This document shows, piece after piece, positions 42,643 to 50,638 of a stretch of DNA of 64,000 bases (its first letter is position 1; each line of letters begins with the position of its first letter). The notes beneath the pieces are model-generated. The model ran no database searches. It had not been told where the DNA came from and saw only the letters and a list, made by a program, of their open reading frames with translations. The translations under genes were made by a program, and so were the position numbers. This DNA is from DATBJG01 sp963790545. Lineage in GTDB: Bacteria > Acidobacteriota > Vicinamibacteria > Vicinamibacterales > JAMQPK01. The stretch lies in assembly GCA_963790545.1 (NCBI GenBank), contig CAWBPA010000017.1, positions 1,520,274-1,584,273 on the forward strand, written 5' to 3'.

Positions 42643-44232
42643 TCAGTCCCCCAGAACAGCCGCGACGATCTGAACGAAGAGGATCTTCGCGACGGTCATC
42701 GATGGATAAATCGTCGCGTAGCCAATATCGGGCCGCTCAGTGGGGGTGACTCGGTTCGCGTAGGCCAGAATGGCAGGATTGCCAGCCACCCCGGATACAA
42801 CGCCGAACAGATCATCGACGGGGATCGCCAGCAGAAGTCCCACGATCATCGTAACCACCACCATCGCAAGCACGATCAGGGCGCCGAGCAGGACGAAGGT
42901 GAGCCCAGTCTCGGCGACTGTCGCAGCGAAATTGGGGCCGGACGAGATGCCCACCTGAGCCAGAAAGATTGTGAGCCCGAAGTTTCGCAACACAAGGTTT
43001 GCCGACAAGGGAAGCGTCCAGACGATGCCCGATGTGCGGCGCACGGTCCCCAATCCAAGTGCGACCAGCAGGACACCGGCCAGCCCAAGCGTGATTCGGC
43101 CGACACCCGGGATGGGAACCGGGATTAAACCGGCGAGGAGGCCCATCGCCGCGCCCACGCCGATTGAGATATAGCTGAAATCGGCAGCACCCTTGATGGA
43201 ATCACCGTAGAAGCTGCGTACGGACGGGAAATGATCGCGACTGCAGAGTACGCCGACGCGGTCGCCGAACTCGAGCACCAGGTCGTCGTCTGGCAGCAGA
43301 TCGGTGTCGCCCCGTCGAACGTGAGCGTAGCTGTACTCGAAACCGCCCGGGATCTTGAGTCTGCCCAGAGGCATTCCCACCACGCTTCGCTTCGACGCGT
43401 AGACGCGAACATAATCGAGAGCGGTCCTGTCGGCTGTGAGCTCGCCAGAGGTTCCTTCGCCGATAAAGTTACGAGCCTTCTCGATCTTTGCTGGATCGGT
43501 CCCGACGATCAGAAGCACCGCGTCCACGTCGAGGACGGTGGTCGCCGTTGGCACCCGGTTCTGCTGCGCGTCGCGGATGGCAATGACGTGGATCCCACCG
43601 GGCAGCCGCGTCTGGAGCTCTGCGAACGGTCTGCCAACCAATGCCGGATTGCGCACGCGGACTTCGTGCGGTTGGATTCGCCGGTTTGCAGGGGACTCAA
43701 TCTTCGGCTTGAAGAACGCGAAGTAGATATACATGCATAGAATCGGTCCGGCGACACCGAACGGGTAGGTCACGCTGTAACCGACTGAGGCATCCTGGCT
43801 CTGGAGTGCATCGAGAAGCGCTTGCAGCGCCGGGGTGCTCGTGCTGGAGCCGGCGAACATTCCGAGCGCCTGGGGAAGGCTCGCCGCCTGGGTTTGATAG
43901 ATCATCAGCGAGACAGCACTCGCGGCAGTCAAACCGCAGAGTCCGGCAAAATTCGCCTTCAGCCCCTCGATGCTGGTGAGACCGCGGTACCATTCGTTTC
44001 CGTACTGGATGCCTACGCAATAAAGGAAGAGCAGCAGGCCCAGGGTGCCAAGGAGTGCGGGCGGCGCAGACCGCGGAGCAAACGCGCCGCAGGCCAGACC
44101 GACGAAGAGCACCGCGCCCGATCCGAGCGCGAACCCTTTGAAATTGAGTTCCCCGACCAAATAGCCAACAGCAATGGTTAAAAACAGCGCCGTGAGCGGC
44201 GAGGTTTCCAGGATTGTCCTGAGCCAGTCCAT
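42643..44232 (-). CDS. AspT/YidE-family membrane transporter
   Basis: A 529-residue protein of the aspartate:alanine exchanger superfamily. Two membrane halves (about residues 1-175 and 360-529, five to six segments each) flank two TrkA_C-type domains (VRNPALVGRPFAELQTRLPGG; VVGMPLGRLKIPGGFEYSYAHVRRG). This duplicated-TrkA_C layout defines the family. It might exchange amino or carboxylic acids; many members have no known substrate. It precedes the mtrA operon on the same strand by 123 bp; cotranscription is uncertain. Confidence 0.82.
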   Translation of the reverse strand: MDWLRTILETSPLTALFLTIAVGYLVGELNFKGFALGSGAVLFVGLACGAFAPRSAPPALLGTLGLLLFLYCVGIQYGNEWYRGLTSIEGLKANFAGLCGLTAASAVSLMIYQTQAASLPQALGMFAGSSTSTPALQALLDALQSQDASVGYSVTYPFGVAGPILCMYIYFAFFKPKIESPANRRIQPHEVRVRNPALVGRPFAELQTRLPGGIHVIAIRDAQQNRVPTATTVLDVDAVLLIVGTDPAKIEKARNFIGEGTSGELTADRTALDYVRVYASKRSVVGMPLGRLKIPGGFEYSYAHVRRGDTDLLPDDDLVLEFGDRVGVLCSRDHFPSVRSFYGDSIKGAADFSYISIGVGAAMGLLAGLIPVPIPGVGRITLGLAGVLLVALGLGTVRRTSGIVWTLPLSANLVLRNFGLTIFLAQVGISSGPNFAATVAETGLTFVLLGALIVLAMVVVTMIVGLLLAIPVDDLFGVVSGVAGNPAILAYANRVTPTERPDIGYATIYPSMTVAKILFVQIVAAVLGD

Positions 44233-44431
44233 GCGGGTCCGCCTTCGTCGACAGCACGCTGCGTGCCACGACCCTCACGATTCACAGAGGCGAGGAGTCG
44301 CGAATCGGCGGCGCCTTGGTGACTGGGTTCGAAGCTGTTCTCCGGTATTTCGGGCGTACTCCGCGATGCCGGAGCTTTCTGAGGGGGTATGGAGGTGGTG
44401 GAAGCCCGTCCACCACCTCCCGTCGATTTCG

Positions 44432-45097
44432 TTAGAAGCGGAACGTGACCCCGCCCGAGAAGTCGAACAAGTTCGCGTACTGCGCGTCCCCGACGACGTA
44501 GCATCCCCAGAATGGGTCGCACCACCAGCCCTCGGCGTCCGACTTGATGTAGGCGGGCGTCATCCGCAGACCGAAACGCACGCCGAAGGCCGGTGCTGGG
44601 TAGAATTTCACGCCGGCACCCCAGGTGGTGGAAAATCTGGTCACGCCGCCAATCGACCTCGCCACTCCGCCGGCCCCCGTGAAGTCCACCGATCCATAGG
44701 TGGTCGCTCCAAGCCCACCGAACACATAGGGCCGGACGCCGCTGTCGTTAGCGCCCCAGTTGTAAGCAAAGTACCCATGATACGTGCTCACCCCCATGTC
44801 GCCTACGTCGCGTGTGGTGGTTCCACTAATCTCGAGCGTCGAGGACTGGTTGCTGTAGAGGAAGCCGACCTCGGCTCCTTCGCTCACGAAGACACCAAAG
44901 TCAAGTCCCCAGCCGAACACATCCTTGGGATCGATGCGGTCGTAGATGTTGCCATCGCCGGCGAGGATGGGATCGCCGCTGACGCCGTCTGAGAACGTCC
45001 AGCCGGCAAGGATGCCGAGCTCGACGCGTTGGGCGAACGCCGGGACCGGTACTGTGACCAGGAGCAGGGCAAAGCAGATCGCGACTCGTTTCAACAT
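44432..45097 (-). CDS. Outer-membrane beta-barrel protein
   Basis: A 221-residue protein with signal peptide (KRVAICFALLLVTVPVPAFAQ) and an eight-strand-type barrel pattern (VELGILAGWTFSDG, GLDFGVFVSEGAEVGFLYSN, GYFAYNWG, GVRFGLRMTPAYIKS) ending in a terminal phenylalanine (LFDFSGGVTFRF), the signal for BAM assembly. AAGGA precedes the ATG at 45097; the longer upstream frame is rejected. Specific role unknown. Confidence 0.8.
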   Translation of the reverse strand: MLKRVAICFALLLVTVPVPAFAQRVELGILAGWTFSDGVSGDPILAGDGNIYDRIDPKDVFGWGLDFGVFVSEGAEVGFLYSNQSSTLEISGTTTRDVGDMGVSTYHGYFAYNWGANDSGVRPYVFGGLGATTYGSVDFTGAGGVARSIGGVTRFSTTWGAGVKFYPAPAFGVRFGLRMTPAYIKSDAEGWWCDPFWGCYVVGDAQYANLFDFSGGVTFRF

Positions 45098-45425
45098 TAC
45101 TGGTCCTTTCTGTTTCGTCTCTTTCGATGAAGTCGTCTGAACATCTTGAGAAAAAGCACCGAAGTCGCGAGCAACTATCGCGCCAGGCCGCACAAGACCG
45201 TGTGAGAACTGCCGCCACACCCCGCAGAAGCCATTCCAACGAGATTCATGTCGACAAGACGAGCCCAGCTCGCCAAAGATCACGGGTCAATCCACGACAT
45301 ATCGTGATTTCAATGCGAGAACTTGTAGGACAGCGAAGAATTTCCTGGACGGTGCTGGGATTGGGGACTGAGGATTCGGGGTTCGGATTCGGGACCGGAA
45401 CTTTCTAATTCTCAGTTCTAAGTTT
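45098..45425. other. Intergenic region without a recognised gene
   Basis: This 328-bp gap lies upstream of the barrel gene and should hold its promoter; no clear elements are seen. Its right end (about 45350-45420) has degenerate GGGATTSGGGAYTCGG direct repeats followed by TTCTCAGTTCTAAGTTTTCACTTT, a low-complexity stretch and not coding. Confidence 0.5.
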
Positions 45426-45650
45426 TCACTTTGTCATCTTGCGCTTCGCCAGTTCGCGCTTCAAACACGCGACGGCGCGCGTGATGACCTGCAAATGGGA
45501 CCACCCGGTCGCGCGACGCACCTCGGCCAACTGCGTTCGAAGTCTTGGAGGGACACGCACATTCAGTTGCGGGTAATCCCTGACGCGTCCCCCACCCACA
45601 CCAGCGCGTGGCCGGCCCGTCTTGGATGGTACGGTCGCTTTCTTAGCCAT
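45426..45650 (-). CDS. Small ribbon-helix-helix-like DNA-binding protein
   Basis: A 74-residue basic protein. GRPR (residues 12-15) is an AT-hook-like core. It is followed by a ribbon-helix-helix pattern, LNVRVPPRLRTQLAEVRRAT and GWSHLQVITRAVACLKREL. Start 45650 (MAKKATVPSKTGRPRAG) is chosen over the upstream frame. It stands head to head, 56 bp apart, with a similar gene on the other strand. Likely autoregulator or regulator of its neighbour. Confidence 0.65.
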   Translation of the reverse strand: MAKKATVPSKTGRPRAGVGGGRVRDYPQLNVRVPPRLRTQLAEVRRATGWSHLQVITRAVACLKRELAKRKMTK

Positions 45651-45671
45651 GTTCGGACGGCGACGTACTAT

Positions 45672-45699
45672 TTGTGATAGCACGAAGGACGCATATAAT
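45672..45699 (+). promoter_or_regulatory. Sigma-70-type promoter for a near-leaderless transcript
   Basis: TTGTGA (45672-45677), 16 bp, TATAAT (45694-45699). The start of transcription would fall about 45706, essentially at the ATG of 45707, suggesting a leaderless message. The pair is the clearest housekeeping-type promoter in the window. Confidence 0.55.
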
Positions 45700-45706
45700 C
45701 TCTGAC

Positions 45707-46003
45707 ATGCCTCGCCCTCGGACTGCGCACGTAGCGTCTTCGACCGTGAGCCGGCCGCGCGGCAGGCCACGAGTGCATCGCGAAAGCTGGACGAAAATCA
45801 ACGTCGTCTTATTCAATCGCCAACTGGTATTTCTACGTCGATTCTCCGGGGCGATCCGGCGGACGACAGGAAAAACGCTCAATCGCGCGCAGATCATTCG
45901 AGCGTTGATTGACGCCCTGAGAGACTGCCGCTCGAAGCTGACGGCCGCACAAAGCGAAGCCGACCTTACCCGCACCTTGACCCGGAAGTTGAACGGCCAG
46001 TAG
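45707..46003 (+). CDS. Basic ribbon-helix-helix-like protein with AT-hook motif
   Basis: A 98-residue product with an AT-hook-like SRPRGRPRVHR near residues 15-25, then KINVVLFNRQLVFLRRFSGA and TTGKTLNRAQIIRALIDALR, a ribbon-helix-helix-like pattern. Start 45707 is chosen because the longer frame begins inside the promoter. Its TAG stop is the first triplet of an inverted repeat (46001-46111). It is divergent from and structurally like the gene at 45426. Confidence 0.65.
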   Translation: MPRPRTAHVASSTVSRPRGRPRVHRESWTKINVVLFNRQLVFLRRFSGAIRRTTGKTLNRAQIIRALIDALRDCRSKLTAAQSEADLTRTLTRKLNGQ

Positions 46004-46111
46004 CAGGTTGCTGAAAAAGCCAGCAACCTGAAGTCTGAAATTCGAAGTCTGAAGTCAGACTTTTGCCTTCAGACTTCCAACTTCAGGCTGCGTTTTTTCA
46101 GCAGCCTGCTA
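46001..46111. repeat. MITE-like inverted repeat
   Basis: Terminal arms TAGCAGGTTGCTGAAAAA and TTTTTTCAGCAGCCTGCTA enclose about 75 bp, mostly a second stem (CTTCAGACTTCC and GGAAGTCTGAAGG-type words). Arm sequence also occurs singly at 21722-21736 (CCAGCAGCCTGCTATAA) and 60504-60518 (TTTTCAGCATCCTGCTAG). No open frame. It carries the stop codon of the RHH-like gene. Confidence 0.75.
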
Positions 46112-46272
46112 GCGCACACCTCGACCAATTTAGGGGGGTAACTATATCGCGAGCACGCTGAGAGGTCCACATCCGCCCACGACTTCCTGGTTCAAGCATT
46201 TGGGTTCGTTGCGGGAGGGGTGCATCGAACCGAGCCGCGTTGTTGTAAGATCTCGGCTGTCGAGGAGGTGAC

Positions 46273-46770
46273 ATGCGAGGAGCGCGAACGACCGCGTTAC
46301 TGATTGGGCTCGTTCTGGCCTCGGCCTTCGACAGCGGCTTTGCCACCGCGGGGCAGTCGCCGCCGCCAACACCCGCGGCAGGCACGGGCAAATTGATTGT
46401 TTACGGCGACATGGCACTGTTTCAACCTCCTGGTCACCCGGAAAATTGCATCCTGAGAAATCGCTTCAAGCGTGGCGAGCCGGTGGGGTGGCGCATGTTC
46501 GTCGCCGATCCGGCCACTGGCGAGCGCGAGCCGTCGGCTCAGCTCGTCGTCCATGTCAACGTCGCTGGAAAAACGCTCGATATACCGATGCGGTATCGTG
46601 CGACCGAAAAGCAGCCCGAGCGTCAGTTCTGGGTCGCAAAATGGATCGTTCCCCAGGACACCCCGACCGGGATCGTGCGCTACACGGTGACGGCAACAGA
46701 CAAGTTCGGGCGAACGGGAGAGTTCAAGCCGTTCGAGGTCCAGGCGTCTCAGCTGACAATCGTTGACTGA
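46273..46770 (+). CDS. Exported protein of unknown function
   Basis: A 165-residue product with a signal peptide (TTALLIGLVLASAFDSGFATAGQ). The mature part has alternating strands: KLIVYGDMALFQPPGHPENCILRN, QLVVHVNVAGKTLDIPMRYR, TPTGIVRYTVTATDKFGRTGEFKPFEV, an Ig/Big-like fold. AGGAGG stands before the ATG. One cysteine, no catalytic motif. No family is recognised. Tandem 24-bp repeats follow its stop. Confidence 0.65.
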   Translation: MRGARTTALLIGLVLASAFDSGFATAGQSPPPTPAAGTGKLIVYGDMALFQPPGHPENCILRNRFKRGEPVGWRMFVADPATGEREPSAQLVVHVNVAGKTLDIPMRYRATEKQPERQFWVAKWIVPQDTPTGIVRYTVTATDKFGRTGEFKPFEVQASQLTIVD

Positions 46771-46780
46771 CTCGCGGGGG

Positions 46781-46868
46781 CTGAAGCCCCCGCGCTACAA
46801 CTCTCTGAAGCCCCCGCGCTACAACTCTCTAAAGCCCCCGCGTTACAGCTCTCTGAAGCCCCGCGCTG
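46781..46868. repeat. Tandem repeat of 24 bp
   Basis: CTGAAGCCCCCGCGCTACAA, plus CTCT, begins at 46781 and 46805, varies slightly at 46829 (CTAAAGCCCCCGCGTTACAG) and degrades at 46853. The preceding GGGGGCTGAAGCCCCC makes the first unit a hairpin. The period is a multiple of three and keeps a frame open, but there is no gene evidence. It is not CRISPR (no spacers). Confidence 0.8.
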
Positions 46869-46953
46869 CTCGTCCCTCTTCGTCGCGCGACGCGGGTCGA
46901 TCCCGCCATTTGCCCTGCGGGCGCAGTAGAGGTCTTCGGAGCGGCAGCGACCT

Positions 46954-47661
46954 TCAGGCTGGCGCATCCAGATTGGCGTGCATCTCGCAACACGTCGCTT
47001 TCCCAGCGACCAATTCTTGTGGATGTGCTTTCAACAACTTCGCGTAATAGACGAGATTTTGCGCGAGGCCCTTCGCCATGTGCATGGTGGCCATGTTCTG
47101 GAGACGCTTGTCGCGATCCTGCGAAGTCGGCTGTCCAACCTCACCCACCCAGTAAGCCGCGCATTCGGGGGGCAGCGTGAAGCCCATGAAGCTCAAAACC
47201 ATCATGATGCTGCCCATGACGCTGAGTGCGCCATCCTCGCTGCCGGTGATGACGATGCCGGCGACCTTTCCCTTGATGGCGCTGCGTCCGGTGGCGCTGT
47301 ACTCCTCGTCGAGTGCGTCGAGTCGCTCGATCACGCGTTGCATCAGGCTTGAACGACCACCCCACCAGATCGGAGTGCAAAACAGCACGATGTCTGCGGC
47401 CTTGATCTTCGTCACGAGGTCCGGCCAGTCATCCTCCGCGGCCTCCCGAAAGCCGAGCCCGACCGGCAGCGTCGCGTCAGAAAGGCGCTCCATACTGGCA
47501 TTGATGGGGGCGAGCGCGCGCATCTCATCGAGCACGAGAGAGGCGAGTTCCCCCGTATTCGAGAGCGTGGGGTCGTGCTTCAGGGACGCGTTGAGCGCCA
47601 GGACGTTCAGGGGCCCCTCAGTCGGCATGCTGCAGCGGAAGTGGGGCTTAGTCTTGTACAT
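46954..47661 (-). CDS. Flavodoxin-fold NAD(P)H-dependent oxidoreductase
   Basis: A 235-residue protein of the FMN-reductase/flavodoxin fold. LNVLALNASLKHDPTLSNTGELAS is the FMN phosphate loop, PIWWGGRSSLMQRVIERLDA the flavin-side loop, and GKVAGIVITGSEDGALSVMGSIMMVLSFMG a core strand-helix. Several members reduce FMN, quinones or azo dyes. GGAGG precedes the ATG at 47661. It is 14 bp behind the amidase gene in an operon. Confidence 0.82.
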   Translation of the reverse strand: MYKTKPHFRCSMPTEGPLNVLALNASLKHDPTLSNTGELASLVLDEMRALAPINASMERLSDATLPVGLGFREAAEDDWPDLVTKIKAADIVLFCTPIWWGGRSSLMQRVIERLDALDEEYSATGRSAIKGKVAGIVITGSEDGALSVMGSIMMVLSFMGFTLPPECAAYWVGEVGQPTSQDRDKRLQNMATMHMAKGLAQNLVYYAKLLKAHPQELVAGKATCCEMHANLDAPA

Positions 47662-47675
47662 GGCAGCCTCCAGTC

Positions 47676-49160
47676 TCACTCCAGCATCGGGCGCCGCTTG
47701 TGCCACTCGGTTGCCTGCTCATAGGCGTGCGCGGCCGCGAGCACGGTCGACTCCGAGAAGTGGTTGCCGCTGATTTGAAGGCCGATCGGCAGGCCCGACG
47801 CGGAGAACCCGCAGGGCACGGAGATCGTGGGCAGACCATAGAGATCGAACGCGGCGGTATTGACAAGGCCGCCACCCGCCCCTGGCGCTGGCGCTCCGCC
47901 GCCAGTCGAAGTCGTCTGCGGTGGCACGATCGGTTGCGCGACGCCGCGCTGGGTGGGTGTGATGAGCACGTCGACCGTGGCAAATACCTGCTGGACCTCC
48001 CGACGCACGACGTCCACCTGGCGACGGGCTTGTGCATACGTTGCCGCATTGGCCTTGCCCGCCCCCTCGATCAAGGCGCGCGTGGCAGCCTGGTACAGCT
48101 CGGGCGTCTTGGTAATCCATGGCATGTGATAGGCGTAGATTTCCGGATTCCACACGTCGGCGATGTTTCCCGGCCGCGGAACCTCGACATCCATGACGCG
48201 GGCTGTCAATGAGCGCACGACATCGATTGCCGCTTCGACCGCCTTTGAAACTTCGGGGTCGAGGTTGTCGAAGAACGGCGTGCGCGCGACGCCCACGCGC
48301 AGCTTCGATGTCTCCATGCGGATTGCACGGCTGTAATCCGAGACTGGCGCATCCACGGACGTCGGATCGAGCGCGTCGTAGCCCGCAATCGCAGCTAGTA
48401 TCAATGCCGCATCCTCGACCGTCTTGCACATCGGGCCGACATGGTCAAGCGTCCATGCCATGGGAATCACGCCGCGATTGCTCACGCGGCCGTACGTGGG
48501 TTTGAGTCCGACGATCCCGCAGAGCGAGGCGGGAATGCGGATCGACCCTCCGGTGTCGGTACCCAGAGTGCCGAAGCACATGTCGGCCGCGACGGCGGCG
48601 GCCGAGCCGCCCGATGAACCGCCCGCGACGCGATTGACGGCCCACGGGTTGCGCACCGGCCCGAAATACGTGACTGCCGACGTCCCACCCAGGGCGAACT
48701 CGTGAAGGTTCAGCTTGCCCAGAAGAACGGCGCCAGCCTTCTTCAACCGGACGACAACCTCCGCGTCTTCGGTTGGCACGCGATCCTTGAGGACGCCGCT
48801 GGCCGCCGTCGTCCGGATTCGAGCGGTGTCGATGTTGTCTTTGAGCGCAATGGGAATGCCGTGGAGCGGCCCACGCCAGCGGCCGCGCCTGAGCTCTCCA
48901 TCCAGATCACGGGCTGCCGTCAGGGCTTCCTCGCGCGTGATCGTGATGAATGTGTTGATCGCGCGATCGTATCGATCGATTCGCGTCAGGCAGGCCTCTG
49001 TCAGCTCCACCGCTGACACACGTTTTCGGCGGACAAGATCGGAGGCCTGTCTCAGTGTCAGTGTCGCCAGGTCCTGCGACTGGCCCGACGCCAGCACCGA
49101 CGATGCAGCCGCCGCCAGGCCGGTCAGGACGAATTCCCGCCGTGTAGGCTGCGCGCTCAT
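47676..49160 (-). CDS. Exported amidase (amidase-signature family)
   Basis: A 494-residue enzyme with a TAT-like signal (QPTRREFVLTGLAAAASSVL). The Ser-cisSer-Lys triad is present: lysine in GIPIALKDNID, then GGSSGGSAAAVAADM and DTGGSIRIPASLCGIVGLKPTYG. It hydrolyses amides; the substrate is unknown. Start 49160 overlaps the upstream stop by one base (TGATG), indicating tight coupling with the cytochrome-like gene. It belongs to the same operon as the flavoprotein downstream. Confidence 0.88.
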   Translation of the reverse strand: MSAQPTRREFVLTGLAAAASSVLASGQSQDLATLTLRQASDLVRRKRVSAVELTEACLTRIDRYDRAINTFITITREEALTAARDLDGELRRGRWRGPLHGIPIALKDNIDTARIRTTAASGVLKDRVPTEDAEVVVRLKKAGAVLLGKLNLHEFALGGTSAVTYFGPVRNPWAVNRVAGGSSGGSAAAVAADMCFGTLGTDTGGSIRIPASLCGIVGLKPTYGRVSNRGVIPMAWTLDHVGPMCKTVEDAALILAAIAGYDALDPTSVDAPVSDYSRAIRMETSKLRVGVARTPFFDNLDPEVSKAVEAAIDVVRSLTARVMDVEVPRPGNIADVWNPEIYAYHMPWITKTPELYQAATRALIEGAGKANAATYAQARRQVDVVRREVQQVFATVDVLITPTQRGVAQPIVPPQTTSTGGGAPAPGAGGGLVNTAAFDLYGLPTISVPCGFSASGLPIGLQISGNHFSESTVLAAAHAYEQATEWHKRRPMLE

Positions 49161-50482
49161 CACGGCGCCCCGGCTGCACCCGGGAACCCGCCTCCTTCTA
49201 TGACGGTCTTGGGATCGATCGTGCGATCGACGATGACGCCCATGGGCGCACTGAGCATCTCCTGCCAGCTCTGGTCGCCCCACCTTACAGCGGCGGTTGG
49301 ATCCGGATTCCACTTGTTCGCGGGCGAATTATCCCAGTGGCCGGTCAGATGCAGTTCCGTTCCCTTCGGGAGTCGCAGCGGAGTTTTCTGGTAGTAGACG
49401 ATCTGCCAGTTGAAGTCGTAGCGCGGTACGCTCAGCAGCGTCTCCCGCTGCCCATCCGGGTATTTCACCTCGATCATCGCGTCTTTGCCACGCAGATGCA
49501 TGTGCGGCTGCATGTAAATCAGGTCAACTGGCTGGCCGAACTTCAGTATCGCCGTCGCTTCGGCGTTCGCGTCCCCCGGCGCGATGTAAAGCTTCGGCTG
49601 TGCCGCCGCAATAGACATGAACAGTCGTTCGGGCGGCGCGGGCGCGATTTCGAGGCCTACTTTGGTCTGGTCTTCGCTCTCGACACCGTTGGTCGTGTAG
49701 TGGATTTCGATCACGATGTCCGCTCCGGCGGGGATGAGCCTCGCCGATCGAGCGATGTCGAATCGCTGCGCTTCCATTCCCGGGACGTACCCCACGAAAA
49801 ACTCGCTCGTCAGCACTGACGCATCCCCGCCGTTGTCTTTGAGCATGTCGGCGTGCCGGGTGGGTCCCGGCGCCCACGGCTCGGCGCCGAGCTGTGCCTG
49901 AATCATCCACTTCGAGCCTTTGGGGCGAACCATGGCGATCACATGGTGAACGCGCGCACGGTCGGTCGGCCGAATCTCCCCCGCGGCAATCCAGGTATCC
50001 TCTTTGAACGGCTCTGAGACGGCAACATAGGTGTACTCAACCGTCCCTCTAGCCGGAATCTTCAGCGGCTTCGGCAGTTGGAAGACGAGATCCGGGCGAA
50101 TGTTCCAGCCGTCACGGAAGGCGACTGGTGCTGGCTTGTCCTTCGCATCACCCTCAGGCGCACCACGATCGACCCACGCAGTGATGGTGGTAATCTCGTC
50201 GTCCGTCAGTCGCTTTTCGTTTTCGAAGTGCCCGTACCGTGGATCCGCGAACCAGGGCGGCATCGTCCTGGAGACGACGGCCGCTTTGATCGCTCGGGCC
50301 CACGGCCGCGTCCCTTGAAATGTGAGGAGCGGCATCGGCCCGATCTCTCCGGGTCGATGGCAGACTTGACACTTCCTCTGGAGTATCGGCAGCACGTCCT
50401 TGTTGAACGTGATCTCTGCCGACGCAGGGACCGAGCACATCATCGCAAAGGCCACCGCCGCCGCCATCGTCCACCGTTTCAT
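49160..50482 (-). CDS. Exported heme c / copper-monooxygenase-like protein
   Basis: A 440-residue product with a signal peptide (MAAAVAFAMMCSVPASAE). An N-terminal c-type heme module carries CQVCHRPGEIGPMPLLTF at residue 38. The C-terminal two-thirds resemble the two jelly-roll domains of PHM-like copper type II monooxygenases, with ligand-type histidines in ARVHHVIAMV, VIEIHYTTNG and MQPHMHLRGKD and a methionine-rich loop. It heads a three-gene operon (amidase, flavoprotein), overlapping the amidase start. A periplasmic oxygenase fed by its own heme is an inference. Confidence 0.75.
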   Translation of the reverse strand: MKRWTMAAAVAFAMMCSVPASAEITFNKDVLPILQRKCQVCHRPGEIGPMPLLTFQGTRPWARAIKAAVVSRTMPPWFADPRYGHFENEKRLTDDEITTITAWVDRGAPEGDAKDKPAPVAFRDGWNIRPDLVFQLPKPLKIPARGTVEYTYVAVSEPFKEDTWIAAGEIRPTDRARVHHVIAMVRPKGSKWMIQAQLGAEPWAPGPTRHADMLKDNGGDASVLTSEFFVGYVPGMEAQRFDIARSARLIPAGADIVIEIHYTTNGVESEDQTKVGLEIAPAPPERLFMSIAAAQPKLYIAPGDANAEATAILKFGQPVDLIYMQPHMHLRGKDAMIEVKYPDGQRETLLSVPRYDFNWQIVYYQKTPLRLPKGTELHLTGHWDNSPANKWNPDPTAAVRWGDQSWQEMLSAPMGVIVDRTIDPKTVIEGGGFPGAAGAP

Positions 50483-50638
50483 AGGCCGTTCCTTTCCCGA
50501 GATCCGTATCTGGAGAGCTGTGCCTTCATCTCGTCGTAGTATCCGCCGAGTCCGGAAGCGAGGCGGTCATTGTACCCGGCTGAACAGGCGGCAATCGACA
50601 TTTCACGCAACCGGGCTCCGAGGTTACGATATGGTCCC

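Noticed and set aside
41473..43128. Long rightward open frame of 551 codons
   Set aside because: It is antisense to mtrA, the start of mtrB and the AspT-like gene, which have clear family motifs; its product is arginine/histidine-rich as expected of a GC-rich shadow frame.
46781..46868. 24-bp repeats as CRISPR or as a small coding gene
   Set aside because: No spacers; the in-frame peptide is only the repeat read as SLKPPRYN and has no start context.
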